A stretch of DNA of 64,000 nt from Bacillota bacterium (lineage in GTDB: Bacteria; Bacillota; Clostridia; Lachnospirales; Lachnospiraceae). Shown here one piece after another: positions 36,063 to 44,139 of the stretch. Position 1 is the first letter of the stretch. Each line of letters opens with the position of its first letter. The position numbers and the translations under genes were made by a program. The DNA is taken from contig JAEYGZ010000037.1 in the NCBI GenBank assembly GCA_023409535.1, positions 124,001-188,000 on the forward strand. The letters run 5' to 3'. The notes beneath the pieces were generated by a model that saw nothing but the letters and a program-made list of their open reading frames with translations, searched no databases and had not been told where the DNA came from.

Positions 36063-37270
36063 TGAAAAAGTTAAAATCAACGATATGGTCTAAAACCTTC
36101 CTGCTGCTGTTTTTGTTGACGATTTTCGATCAAATGTCGTTTTTGTGTACCCGGGCGATCATATCCAAATACGCACTGGATCTGGGGCTTACGGAGACGA
36201 TTGCAGGTGTGGTGGCAGGTGCTTTGTCCGTTGCGGCCCTATTCTCCCGGCCGGTAGCCGGGCGTCTCGTTGGTTCTTCCGGTATTTCTAAAAAAACGAT
36301 CCTGATGGGATCAGTGATCGGGTCGCTCCTGATTAACGCCAGTTACATGCTGGTCACGGGCTTTGTGCCTCTCGTATTGGTGCGAGTGTTTAATGGCATT
36401 ACCTATGGCATCAGCGGAACAATCGAGCTGACGATGGCCAGCGATTCACTCGATGAAAAAATAATGGGAAGCGGAATTGCTGTTTTTGGATTAGGCAATA
36501 TTATAGGTCTGGCAGTAGCCCCTTCCATCTCGGTTTTTCTCTATGATACCTATAGTCCGAGAGCACTGTTCTGCTTTTGCATTCTTACCTCGATCATCGC
36601 CATTGGCATTGCGGTGCTTCTCCCGAACGGTAAGAAAGCCGAAACGGAGGTTAAGCCGAAACAGATAAAGCCGGGAAAAGCAGGATTCAAGGCGCTTATA
36701 GCTAACTTTTTTGCGGTGGAGGCCTTAGTGCCGGCCATTCTGAATTTGGCTTCGCAGGTTGCCTATGCGTCAATCAGCGCCTTTATCGTTGTGTACGGCG
36801 GTATCAAGGGATGGGACAGGATCGCATTGTTCTATACGGTTTATTCGTTCTCACTGTTTGTGTTCAAGCCTGTCAATGGGAAATTATATGATAAGAAAGG
36901 TCTTGCGCCACTTGTCGTTTTTGGTAATTTATCGTTTGCTTTAGGTATTCTCCTGATTGGCGTCACCGATTCATTTGCGGTGTGCCTGCTTGCTGCAGTC
37001 TTATGTGCTTATGGATATGGGGGTGCCATTTCAACTTTCCAGGCGGAAGCACTTAAGAGTACTACCTATGAGAGACATGGGATCGCAAGCGGCACCTATT
37101 TTATGTTTAATGATCTCGGAGGTTTTCTGGGAGCCTCTTTGGCGGGAATTGTCGTGTCGATTGTAGGATACAGCAGGATGTATTTGCTTTTTACTCTTCC
37201 GCTGCTTGCAGGCATTGTTTTTTACTGGTGCGTGCAGCCGGTCAAGGCAAGAAAAGCGCATAAAAAGTAA
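36062..37270 (+). CDS. major facilitator superfamily transporter
   Basis: A 402-residue protein with 12 predicted helices. The loop between helices 2 and 3 reads RPVAGRLVGSSGISKK, the MFS signature A region, and a second-half counterpart (KPVNGKLYDKKG) is present. It is translationally coupled to the sugar permease (shared A of TAATG). The substrate is unknown; it could export an aglycone or take up a carbohydrate-derived compound, given the oxidoreductase genes that follow. GTGAAGGA lies just upstream. Confidence 0.88.
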   Translation: MKKLKSTIWSKTFLLLFLLTIFDQMSFLCTRAIISKYALDLGLTETIAGVVAGALSVAALFSRPVAGRLVGSSGISKKTILMGSVIGSLLINASYMLVTGFVPLVLVRVFNGITYGISGTIELTMASDSLDEKIMGSGIAVFGLGNIIGLAVAPSISVFLYDTYSPRALFCFCILTSIIAIGIAVLLPNGKKAETEVKPKQIKPGKAGFKALIANFFAVEALVPAILNLASQVAYASISAFIVVYGGIKGWDRIALFYTVYSFSLFVFKPVNGKLYDKKGLAPLVVFGNLSFALGILLIGVTDSFAVCLLAAVLCAYGYGGAISTFQAEALKSTTYERHGIASGTYFMFNDLGGFLGASLAGIVVSIVGYSRMYLLFTLPLLAGIVFYWCVQPVKARKAHKK

Positions 37271-37442
37271 TGCAGGTTTGTTAAACAATTGCAATTTCGG
37301 TCCGAATATGACTGTCGTTACACCTGTACATCCAATGCTTTCGGAGGAATGCAACTTGATGATAACAGCAGACGGTAAAAATATAGTGCTTCTCGATAAA
37401 ACGGCAGAATGATTTTGTGCTGCAAAAATATGATGTAACGGG

Positions 37443-37471
37443 TTGATTTTACAACATGTAAAGTGTATAAT
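37443..37471 (+). promoter_or_regulatory. promoter with operator before the first LacI gene
   Basis: TTGATT (37443-37448), a 17-bp spacer and a perfect TATAAT (37466-37471). The spacer holds TTTACA, ACA, TGTAAA (37448-37462), a perfect inverted repeat that shares its half-site with the sites at 38691-38723. Confidence 0.75.
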
Positions 37472-37514
37472 TCAGACAGTGAGAATTGCAATAGAAAACA
37501 GAAATGGAGAAATT

Positions 37515-38501
37515 ATGGCTACAGTAGTTGATGTCGCACAGTTGGCAGGAGTATCGGTCGCAACGGTTTCAAGAGTCATTCGTGACAGTAATAAGGTGTC
37601 TGACGATAAACGTGAAAAGGTTATGCGTGCCATAGAGGAGCTGGGATATAAGACGGCTCCGAACAGCCCATCCAGGCTGCGCAAAAAAACATTATATCTC
37701 ATCTGCGGAGGTAGTCAGAATGAATTTGTGGATAATATTCTGGAGATAGCAGCTGAATTCGGCTATGATGTTGCGGTGGAGTACACAGCAGGGCATGCCC
37801 TGGAGATGAATACTTTTATGAAAAAACTTCTGAAAAATAATATTATCTGTGGTGTGCTGACCTGTGGCCTGCCGCCGGAATCCGGAAAGGCGCTGCAGGA
37901 GATTGACAAGATCGTTCCTGTGGTACAGTGCTGCGATGAGGTTATGACGAAGAATTCATTTGTTGTTTCCAGTGATGATGCAATGATGGGGCGGGACGCA
38001 GTCCTGCATCTGGCTGCAAAGGGGTGTAAAAACATCGCATTTGTCGGACTTGGAAAGATGAAAACCCCCTTTAAGTATTCACATGACAGAGAACTGGGTT
38101 ATCGGCTTGCGCATACAGAACTCGGAAAAGCAGTAGATGAGCAGCTGGTTGTGCAGTGTGACCTGACGCAGGACTCGACGCAGGAAGCAGTGGAACGGCT
38201 GATGAAGCTGCCCAACAGACCGGATGCCATCTTTTGTGCACGGGACAGTACGGCGATTTTAGCTGTCAATAAGCTGACAAGGGATAGAATCAAGATTCCT
38301 GACGAGGTGTCGATCATGGGATGCGGAAGTGCTGAGAGTGCGGAGGAATCCTGGCTTATGCTCAGTAATGTGACACAATCTTACTATGAGATTGGGGTGG
38401 AGGCAATCAACCTGATGAATGCCAGGATTTCGGGTAAGACAGTAGTTGGAAGACGACTGAATATCAATCATTCCATTGTGGATCGGGAAACGACAAAATA
38501 A
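37515..38501 (+). CDS. LacI family transcriptional regulator
   Basis: ATG 37515 follows GGAGA by 5 nt; the longer frame from 37443 begins in the promoter. It encodes 328 residues. The LacI helix-turn-helix is complete (TVVDVAQLAGVSVATVSRVIR, with a hinge helix near residue 50), followed by a periplasmic-binding-protein-like effector domain. The palindrome in its own promoter suggests autoregulation, and similar sites precede the oxidoreductase gene at 38802, so that gene is a probable target. The effector is probably a sugar or glycoside. Confidence 0.92.
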   Translation: MATVVDVAQLAGVSVATVSRVIRDSNKVSDDKREKVMRAIEELGYKTAPNSPSRLRKKTLYLICGGSQNEFVDNILEIAAEFGYDVAVEYTAGHALEMNTFMKKLLKNNIICGVLTCGLPPESGKALQEIDKIVPVVQCCDEVMTKNSFVVSSDDAMMGRDAVLHLAAKGCKNIAFVGLGKMKTPFKYSHDRELGYRLAHTELGKAVDEQLVVQCDLTQDSTQEAVERLMKLPNRPDAIFCARDSTAILAVNKLTRDRIKIPDEVSIMGCGSAESAEESWLMLSNVTQSYYEIGVEAINLMNARISGKTVVGRRLNINHSIVDRETTK

Positions 38502-38540
38502 ATATATAATATAATAAAAGGGCTCTCAGAAAAACAATGC

Positions 38541-38599
38541 GGCTCCTTCTTGCAGCGGACAGTTTTATTCTTTAAATTGTCACGCTGCAAGAAGGAGCC
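38541..38599 (+). repeat. long near-perfect hairpin after the LacI gene
   Basis: GGCTCCTTCTTGCAGCG (38541-38557) pairs perfectly with CGCTGCAAGAAGGAGCC (38583-38599). Inside, GACAGTTT pairs with AAATTGTC after one bulged base, giving about 25 pairs with a 7-nt loop. Only AAATTTTATG follows, so it is not a classic terminator, though it may act as one for the LacI gene or protect a transcript end. Confidence 0.7.
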
Positions 38600-38690
38600 A
38601 AATTTTATGTCTGGGAATAGGGCAGTATCACCTGCAGCAAAACGACAGGAGGGATTGAATTTCATAAAAAAGAAAAACATGAAAATAAAA

Positions 38691-38733
38691 TGTAAATTTA
38701 CATGTTGAAATGTAAATTTTACATGAATATAAT
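38691..38733 (+). promoter_or_regulatory. promoter with tandem operators before the oxidoreductase gene
   Basis: TTGAAA (38705-38710), a 17-bp spacer and TATAAT (38728-38733). TGTAAATTTACA (38691-38702) lies directly upstream of -35, and TGTAAATTTTACA (38711-38723) fills the spacer. Two 12-13-bp palindromes 20 bp apart are a typical repressor arrangement, probably for one of the two neighbouring LacI proteins. Confidence 0.75.
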
Positions 38734-38801
38734 GAAATTTGAAAGAACAATTAAACTTTGAATACTGATAAATCTGGATATGAAAGGAGATAAGGTGAAT
38801 T

Positions 38802-39968
38802 GTGGAAAAATTAAAAGTTGGCATAATCGGTACAGGTTTTATAGGTAAACAGCATGTAGAAGCTATTCGAAGAATAGCGGGTACAGAAATTGCAGCAATA
38901 TCAGATCGCGACGAGGCCAAGGTGAAATCGGTGGCGGAACAATTAGATATTCCGGCATACTACACTGACTATACTGAAATGCTAAAAGATGAATCGATTC
39001 AGATAATACATAATTGTACACCAAATATAATGCATTATTCTATTAATAAAGATATCATGAACGCAGGAAAACATGTATATTGTGAAAAGCCGCTCACCGT
39101 CACAACCAGTGAAGCAAAAGAGTTGGTAGAGCTTGCTGATAAAACAGGCGTGGCTGCATCCGTAAATTATAATTATCGGCATAATGCCATGGTGTGTGAG
39201 ATGAGAGAACGCATTTCATACAATATGATTGGAAAACCACTTATGGTATATGGCGAGTATTTACAAGATTGGTTATTATATGACACAGACTATGATTGGC
39301 GAATTGATACAGCAGTTGGCGGGGCATCCAGAGCCATAGCGGATATAGGGTCTCACTGTTTTGATACACTTCAATATGTATTGGGAAAAAGAATTATTGC
39401 AGTGTACGCTCAATTAATTACAGCCTACACTGTAAGAAAGAAAATGATAAAAGAAGGTACGTTTGGAGAGGCGGGTAATAAACTTTTAGATGAAGTTCCT
39501 GTAAACTCAGAAGATGCAGCTTTTATTTTAGTTAAATTTGAAGATAATACGCCGGGTCTTGTGCAGATATCTCAAGTTTGTGCAGGTAAAAAGAATGGGC
39601 TGAAAGTTATCATAAATGGAAGTAAGGCTGCCTTAGAATGGGAGCAGGAGAATCCGGATAAGCTGCACATTGGGCATAGAGACAGAGGAAACGAAATGAT
39701 TTTTGCAGATTCGAAATATTTAACCGGTTTTGCTAAACAGGTTGCAACATTGCCTAATGGACATGCGGTAGCGTGGTCGGACTCTTTCCGAAATGGAATA
39801 GGAGCATTTTATCATGCCGTGCGGGAAGGTTCGTATAAGGAAAAATATCAAATATTTACAACATTTGAAGACGGGCTTTATATTATGGAATTGATAGAAG
39901 CCTGTTTAGAGAGCGATAAGAAAAAGAATTGGATATTTATCAATGCAAGTAAATTTTCGGAGGAATGA
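38802..39968 (+). CDS. Gfo/Idh/MocA family NAD(P)-dependent oxidoreductase
   Basis: A GTG start at 38802, with AAGGTG near and AAAGGAG farther upstream. It encodes 388 residues. It has an N-terminal Rossmann fold (VGIIGTGFIGKQH), the catalytic lysine motif YCEKPL, and the DIGSHCFDTL segment (DxGxHxxD) of the C-terminal substrate domain. The enzyme oxidises or reduces a hydroxyl/keto group of a sugar or cyclitol. Under the tandem-operator promoter and followed at 6 bp by a LacI gene. It may act with the C-deglycosidase operon at 42771 as an additional sugar 3-dehydrogenase (inference). Confidence 0.92.
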   Translation: MEKLKVGIIGTGFIGKQHVEAIRRIAGTEIAAISDRDEAKVKSVAEQLDIPAYYTDYTEMLKDESIQIIHNCTPNIMHYSINKDIMNAGKHVYCEKPLTVTTSEAKELVELADKTGVAASVNYNYRHNAMVCEMRERISYNMIGKPLMVYGEYLQDWLLYDTDYDWRIDTAVGGASRAIADIGSHCFDTLQYVLGKRIIAVYAQLITAYTVRKKMIKEGTFGEAGNKLLDEVPVNSEDAAFILVKFEDNTPGLVQISQVCAGKKNGLKVIINGSKAALEWEQENPDKLHIGHRDRGNEMIFADSKYLTGFAKQVATLPNGHAVAWSDSFRNGIGAFYHAVREGSYKEKYQIFTTFEDGLYIMELIEACLESDKKKNWIFINASKFSEE

Positions 39969-39974
39969 GGATAA

Positions 39975-40979
39975 ATGGCGCAAGCAAAACACGTTACGAT
40001 TACGGACATTGCAAAAAAAGCGGATGTATCTATAGCAACGGTATCAAGAGTTTTAAATAATAAAAAACATGTTAACGGAAAAACTGTTGAAAAAGTGAAA
40101 AGTGCAATGGAAGCACTGAATTACCATGCGAAAGATCAGATGGCTGTTATTCCGAAAACTCTGATTATTTTGTTTTTGCCTATGGGAGAGAACCCTTTTT
40201 ATTCGTCGCTTTCACAAGGAATATATGATACTGCTAAGAGATATGGATACTGTGTGTTTACGTGTCAAATTGAAACGGATGATGATGCATATATTGCCAT
40301 GTCCACTATAAATCAATATGATATTGTGGCTGGAATTATTAATGTAGATCATATTTTTCAGGAGGAAACAATCAAGTATCTGCAAAGTTTTTGCCCGTTA
40401 GTGCAATGCTGTGAAGCTTGCGAAAGTTCGGAAAATTCATGTGTAGGAATTGATGATAAAGCTGCCGCTATCAAAGTTGTTGAATATCTTTTATCCACCG
40501 GGCGGCGAAAAATTGCATTAATTAATAGTACATTAGATCATAATTATGCAAGGCAAAGAGAACTGGGGTACCGGGAAGCATTAGAAAAGGCGGGCATTGG
40601 TATCAATGAAGAGTGGATTGTCCGTCTGTCGCATATAAGCTATGACAATGCGTTGTTTGCAGCAACACAATTGCTGCTGAAAAAAGAAACCCCTGATGCA
40701 TTTTTTGCAATATCCGATATCTATGCTGCAGCAGTTATTAAAGCAGCAAAGCAATGTCTGCTGAATGTGCCAAAAGATATTAGTGTAGTCGGATTTGATA
40801 ATATTGATTTAACTACGATAATTGATCCATCCATTACCACAGTTAATCAACCACGATATCAAATTGGCTGTCTGTCATGTGATATATTACTCGGTCATAT
40901 AAAACAACCTTCTGCAAGTATTCAAAGGATTTATCTTGGAACTGAACTGCTTGTCAGGGCTTCTACGTTAAATATATAA
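39975..40979 (+). CDS. LacI family transcriptional regulator (second)
   Basis: A 334-residue LacI protein with DNA-binding domain TITDIAKKADVSIATVSRVLNN and a C-terminal sugar-binding domain. GAGGATAA precedes ATG 39975. It is co-transcribed with the oxidoreductase gene and lies between it and the C-deglycosidase operon (beyond the opposite-strand MATE gene). Either or both may be its targets. Base use is AT-richer than in the operon downstream, as in the preceding oxidoreductase. Confidence 0.92.
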   Translation: MAQAKHVTITDIAKKADVSIATVSRVLNNKKHVNGKTVEKVKSAMEALNYHAKDQMAVIPKTLIILFLPMGENPFYSSLSQGIYDTAKRYGYCVFTCQIETDDDAYIAMSTINQYDIVAGIINVDHIFQEETIKYLQSFCPLVQCCEACESSENSCVGIDDKAAAIKVVEYLLSTGRRKIALINSTLDHNYARQRELGYREALEKAGIGINEEWIVRLSHISYDNALFAATQLLLKKETPDAFFAISDIYAAAVIKAAKQCLLNVPKDISVVGFDNIDLTTIIDPSITTVNQPRYQIGCLSCDILLGHIKQPSASIQRIYLGTELLVRASTLNI

Positions 40980-41000
40980 ATTGCTATGTAAAACAAATCA

Positions 41001-42383
41001 TCATGCCGATTCCGTCAGATCCGTCCGTGTGAGATTCTTCATCCAGTTAAACCGGTTGATTTTAATAACTGCGACAAAGCATTTTAATATTTGATCTGAT
41101 TTCAAACAAGCGAAGACCCACCATGCGGGTGCGCCCAGCCATGCGGAGATCAGTGCCGAAGGCAGCACCACGCAAAATACGAAAATAGTATCATTCTTAA
41201 ATACAAAGGAGATATCCCCTCCGGACTTCACCAGTCCGAAGAGACAGGGAGCATGATATCCGCTGCCAATGATGGTGATGGAAAGGACGCCGATCAAAAG
41301 TGTGGCTTCCGCAGCCGCCGCCGGGCTGATGCCGCCGCCCGGTGCGCCGGAATAAAGCCCGATAAAGGGAGTGCGAAGGGTCAGAACAAGGGCGCCGGAG
41401 AACAGCCCGACGAACAGGAAGATGACCTGGGTGGTTCGCGCGTATTCCTTCATAAGCTGGTATTTTCCGGCTCCCACCGTCTTGCCCGTGATGATGCCTA
41501 CTGCCGAGGAGAGGCCGGAGATCACGATGAACGCCAACGTACCCATGGTATTTGTGATGGACACCGCCGTGGAGACGCTGGCGTTGAAGAATTGCCCGAA
41601 GATGATGGAATTAACCATGGTGTTCACGCTCCACACGACCTCGCCCGAGATGAGCGGCAGGCCATACCGGATAAAATCACGCAGAAGTCTCCGGTCTGAT
41701 ACCAACAGATCGGAAAGCCTTAATTTCAGCCTCTGATCCCGAAGAAATACATAAATTGCAATGGCAGCGGTTTCAATTATGCGGCCGATCACCGTTGAAA
41801 ACGCGGCTCCGAATACGCCCCATCCCAGAACGTAGATAAACAGGACGTTCAGGGAAACATCAAAGCAAAGCGAGATCAAAGAAATCGTCATACCGATGGA
41901 TGGGGCTTCTACCGAACGCATGGAGCTAAGCAGTGCCTGGGTAACACAAAAGAAAAGATAGGAACAGGAGACAACACGCAGGTACAGAACACCTTCCCGC
42001 ACGATGCCCGGATCCGATGTGAATACCCCGAGGATTGCTCCGGGAAACAGCAGGCAGGCCAAGGTTACCGTAAGACCGGCAATTAAGGAAAACCGCAATC
42101 CTATGGCGATGATTTTTTTGACATTTGCAGTATCTTTTTTACCCCAATATTGAGCCGAGAGGATCAGGATGATTCCGCTGATACCGCCGGTAAACATTTG
42201 TACAAAGATATTGATCTGACTGGCAAAATAAACTCCGGATACTGCCTCATCGCCCATCGAGCTGACCATCAGGTTGTCCGCAAAGGAAGCGAGAAATGCT
42301 ATCAGTCCTTGCGCGGCTACCGGGAATGCCAGGGTGACGAGGCTCTTGTAATACGACCGGTCACGGGTGAGTACACGAGTCAT
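41001..42383 (-). CDS. MATE family efflux transporter
   Basis: A 460-residue minus-strand protein with about 12 helices in two homologous halves (first-half GGISGIILILSAQYWGKKD, second-half GLSSAVGIITGKTVGAGK), the MATE pattern. It is probably a Na+ or H+ driven exporter of organic cations or aromatic compounds. AAAGGAGGAACTTAACC precedes ATG 42383. It lies between the regulator genes and the C-deglycosidase operon; export of the aromatic aglycone would fit, but this is inference from position only. Confidence 0.92.
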   Translation of the reverse strand: MTRVLTRDRSYYKSLVTLAFPVAAQGLIAFLASFADNLMVSSMGDEAVSGVYFASQINIFVQMFTGGISGIILILSAQYWGKKDTANVKKIIAIGLRFSLIAGLTVTLACLLFPGAILGVFTSDPGIVREGVLYLRVVSCSYLFFCVTQALLSSMRSVEAPSIGMTISLISLCFDVSLNVLFIYVLGWGVFGAAFSTVIGRIIETAAIAIYVFLRDQRLKLRLSDLLVSDRRLLRDFIRYGLPLISGEVVWSVNTMVNSIIFGQFFNASVSTAVSITNTMGTLAFIVISGLSSAVGIITGKTVGAGKYQLMKEYARTTQVIFLFVGLFSGALVLTLRTPFIGLYSGAPGGGISPAAAAEATLLIGVLSITIIGSGYHAPCLFGLVKSGGDISFVFKNDTIFVFCVVLPSALISAWLGAPAWWVFACLKSDQILKCFVAVIKINRFNWMKNLTRTDLTESA

Positions 42384-42516
42384 GGTTAAGTTCCTCCTTT
42401 AATCATAGGTGTTGTTTCTATATCAGATCGTCTGAACAATGATCCAAATCTGACGGCCACGGCAGGATCCAGGGATCAACCCTTTCAAACTTAATGGCAA
42501 AACCAATTGATAAGCT

Positions 42517-42548
42517 ACGGACTCTTCGGAGTCCGTTTTTCTTTTTTG
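42517..42548 (+). terminator. plus-strand terminator without an obvious upstream gene
   Basis: ACGGACTC (42517-42524), TTCG, then GAGTCCGT (42529-42536), followed by TTTTCTTTTTT. It is a strong rho-independent terminator reading rightward, yet the nearest plus-strand gene upstream ends at 40979 and the MATE gene between is on the other strand. Confidence 0.85.
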
Positions 42549-42690
42549 AGCAAGAAAAAGTAGCTGCTGCTCCAATCAATTATTCATCTGTTTTTGCAAC
42601 AATCCCTTCTTATATACTGCTTGTCAAAGGGGAATACAAATGAATAACAAATGAATAACGGTGAAAAATAGTATTTTAAAACATATGTAT
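42549..42690 (+). other. AT-rich upstream region of the C-deglycosidase operon
   Basis: No gene. The stretch leads into the promoter at 42686-42721. Nothing else is recognised. Confidence 0.3.
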
Positions 42691-42721
42691 ATTGACATTA
42701 TACATAAATGTATGTTAAGAT
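42686..42721 (+). promoter_or_regulatory. operator-promoter of the C-deglycosidase operon
   Basis: TTGACA (42692-42697), an 18-bp spacer and TAAGAT (42716-42721). TGTATA (42686-42691) and TATACA (42699-42704) form a perfect inverted repeat that brackets the -35 box, and TACAT/ATGTA lies in the spacer. Tight regulation by a nearby LacI or AraC protein is likely. Confidence 0.65.
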
Positions 42722-42770
42722 GCAATACAAAAGAACAATACAATGTTCTCAAAGAAAAGGAGGAAACAAA

Positions 42771-43241
42771 ATGGGTAAATCAAAGATTATTCATCGTGAC
42801 GATCTGGTTCGTGACAATGGATTCGAGAAAGGGTTTGGTGTGTATTCATTGATCTGCGGAGAAACATGCGGATCAACGAATATTATGCTGGGAGACACTA
42901 TTCATAATCCGGCATCCAGAAATCAGGAGCATGTACATCTTGGGTGTGAGGTTCAGTGGTTTACACTGGCTGGTCATTCACTTCATTATTCCTGTACAGT
43001 GGATCACGAAGAATACAAAGAGACAGAATGTTTTCCGGGGACAGTCGGATATGTTCATCCCAATGAGATTCATGTGGGCATGAATTTGAATGCCGATAAC
43101 ACGGGAGAGGTAATCTTTTGCTATGCGGGCTGCAACAGTACAGAGGATGCGCAAACTGTTTTTTATCAGGAAGCAGATATTGTGGATGAGTATATGAGAA
43201 AACGCGGTAAAAAACTGGAAGACGTTTTACATATTCAGTAA
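42771..43241 (+). CDS. cupin-domain protein, first gene of the C-deglycosidase operon
   Basis: ATG 42771 follows AAAGGAGGAAAC. It encodes 156 residues. A single cupin barrel is suggested by HVHLGCEVQWFTLAGHSLHYSC in the first half and PGTVGYVHPNEIHVGMN in the second, with histidines that may bind a metal. It has no signal peptide. Cupins in catabolic operons can be isomerases, sensors or ligand-binding proteins; no specific function can be assigned. A second cupin gene follows at 15 bp. Confidence 0.75.
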   Translation: MGKSKIIHRDDLVRDNGFEKGFGVYSLICGETCGSTNIMLGDTIHNPASRNQEHVHLGCEVQWFTLAGHSLHYSCTVDHEEYKETECFPGTVGYVHPNEIHVGMNLNADNTGEVIFCYAGCNSTEDAQTVFYQEADIVDEYMRKRGKKLEDVLHIQ

Positions 43242-43256
43242 GGAGGAGACAGAAAC

Positions 43257-43673
43257 ATGAAAAAAACACAGACAATCGACAGGACCATGACACCGAAGTC
43301 CGGAGAGATGCAGCCGGGGATGGTTACAGAGCTGATGACCTCTAAGGATACTTGCGCTACGGAGCACCTTCTTGGCACCTACTGTACACTTTTACCCGCA
43401 GGCGAGAGCCAGTTACGCAGACATCAGAATGCCGAATGCGCATGGTATCTGGTAAAGGGAAGAATAAAAGCGGTAATTATCGAGGCGGACGGTACCCGCA
43501 TCGAAGAGGAGTGTAAAGCCGGAGATGCCGGTTATGTCAATCCCGGAGATGCGCATCAGGAGATCAATGTGAGCATCGAAGAGAACGCGGAGATTATCAT
43601 GTGTTTCGCGAATCCGGAAAATAAAAAATGCAATTGCTTTGCTGATCTTGGCACTGAGGTGGTAAACAAATAA
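43257..43673 (+). CDS. second cupin-domain protein
   Basis: A 138-residue protein. The cupin motif 1 region reads LPAGESQLRRHQNAECAWYLVKGRIKAVI and motif 2 reads AGDAGYVNPGDAHQEIN, so this is a closer match to the cupin consensus than its neighbour. The GGAGGAG site precedes ATG 43257. It ends with a lysine/cysteine-rich segment (ENKKCNCF). The role is unknown; it could be a small sugar isomerase, an accessory metal protein or a ligand sensor for this operon. Confidence 0.78.
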   Translation: MKKTQTIDRTMTPKSGEMQPGMVTELMTSKDTCATEHLLGTYCTLLPAGESQLRRHQNAECAWYLVKGRIKAVIIEADGTRIEEECKAGDAGYVNPGDAHQEINVSIEENAEIIMCFANPENKKCNCFADLGTEVVNK

Positions 43674-43691
43674 TAAGGAAAGGCGGCACAT

Positions 43692-44129
43692 ATGACAAAC
43701 TCATTGTTTGAAAAATATTTGCTATGTGATGAGGGTTTCGGTAACATATATGGTAAGGAACATCCGGAGGATCCGCCAATCGGATTTCAGCTGAAAATCA
43801 GAATTCCGTATTATCGTTCGGCTCGCCTGTCCCTGATCGAGAGAATTGAGGTTAAGGTAGATAACAAGAAATATGATCCGGATAAATTTCTGTTCACGAC
43901 ACATGATGGTACATTTACGATGGATCAGATGCGGACGATGCCGGACAATTATTGGCTCTTTGGCGAGAAGGCAACCCTGACGGTAATGGAACCGGATGGC
44001 TTGGGAAGAGCCTTCAGCACGGAATATCGTACGGTAGAGATCGGTATCTATCTGCGAATTTCCTATTCCCATCTGGGCTTTGTGGGCATTGCGGGCAAAG
44101 AGCTGAAAGCAGAATCGTTTGTGAGGTAA
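43692..44129 (+). CDS. C-glycoside deglycosidase beta subunit (DUF6379-like), copy 1
   Basis: A 145-residue protein predicted to be all beta-strand. It resembles the small beta subunits of gut-bacterial C-glycoside deglycosidases (DgpB/DfgB/CarC group, DUF6379). Pointers are the GFQLKIRIPYYRSARLSLIERIEVKVD start, the internal NYWLFGEKATLTV strand and a C-terminal ISYSHLGFVGI segment. Its homologue at 49771 shares this order (CTLAIRTCWYRSIAVTLIRRLEVRID). In known enzymes the beta subunit completes the active site of the TIM-barrel alpha subunit, and here the alpha gene follows at 10 bp. The assignment rests on recall of the family plus the alpha/beta gene order. Confidence 0.75.
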   Translation: MTNSLFEKYLLCDEGFGNIYGKEHPEDPPIGFQLKIRIPYYRSARLSLIERIEVKVDNKKYDPDKFLFTTHDGTFTMDQMRTMPDNYWLFGEKATLTVMEPDGLGRAFSTEYRTVEIGIYLRISYSHLGFVGIAGKELKAESFVR

Positions 44130-44139
44130 GGAGGCAGAT

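Noticed and set aside
37206..37412. 68-codon frame after the MFS gene
   Set aside because: Starts inside the MFS gene in another frame and has no ribosome site or family match. A remnant of a lost gene cannot be excluded but is not supported.
42661..42852. 63-codon frame in front of the first cupin gene
   Set aside because: Runs through the promoter/operator and overlaps the cupin start in another frame.
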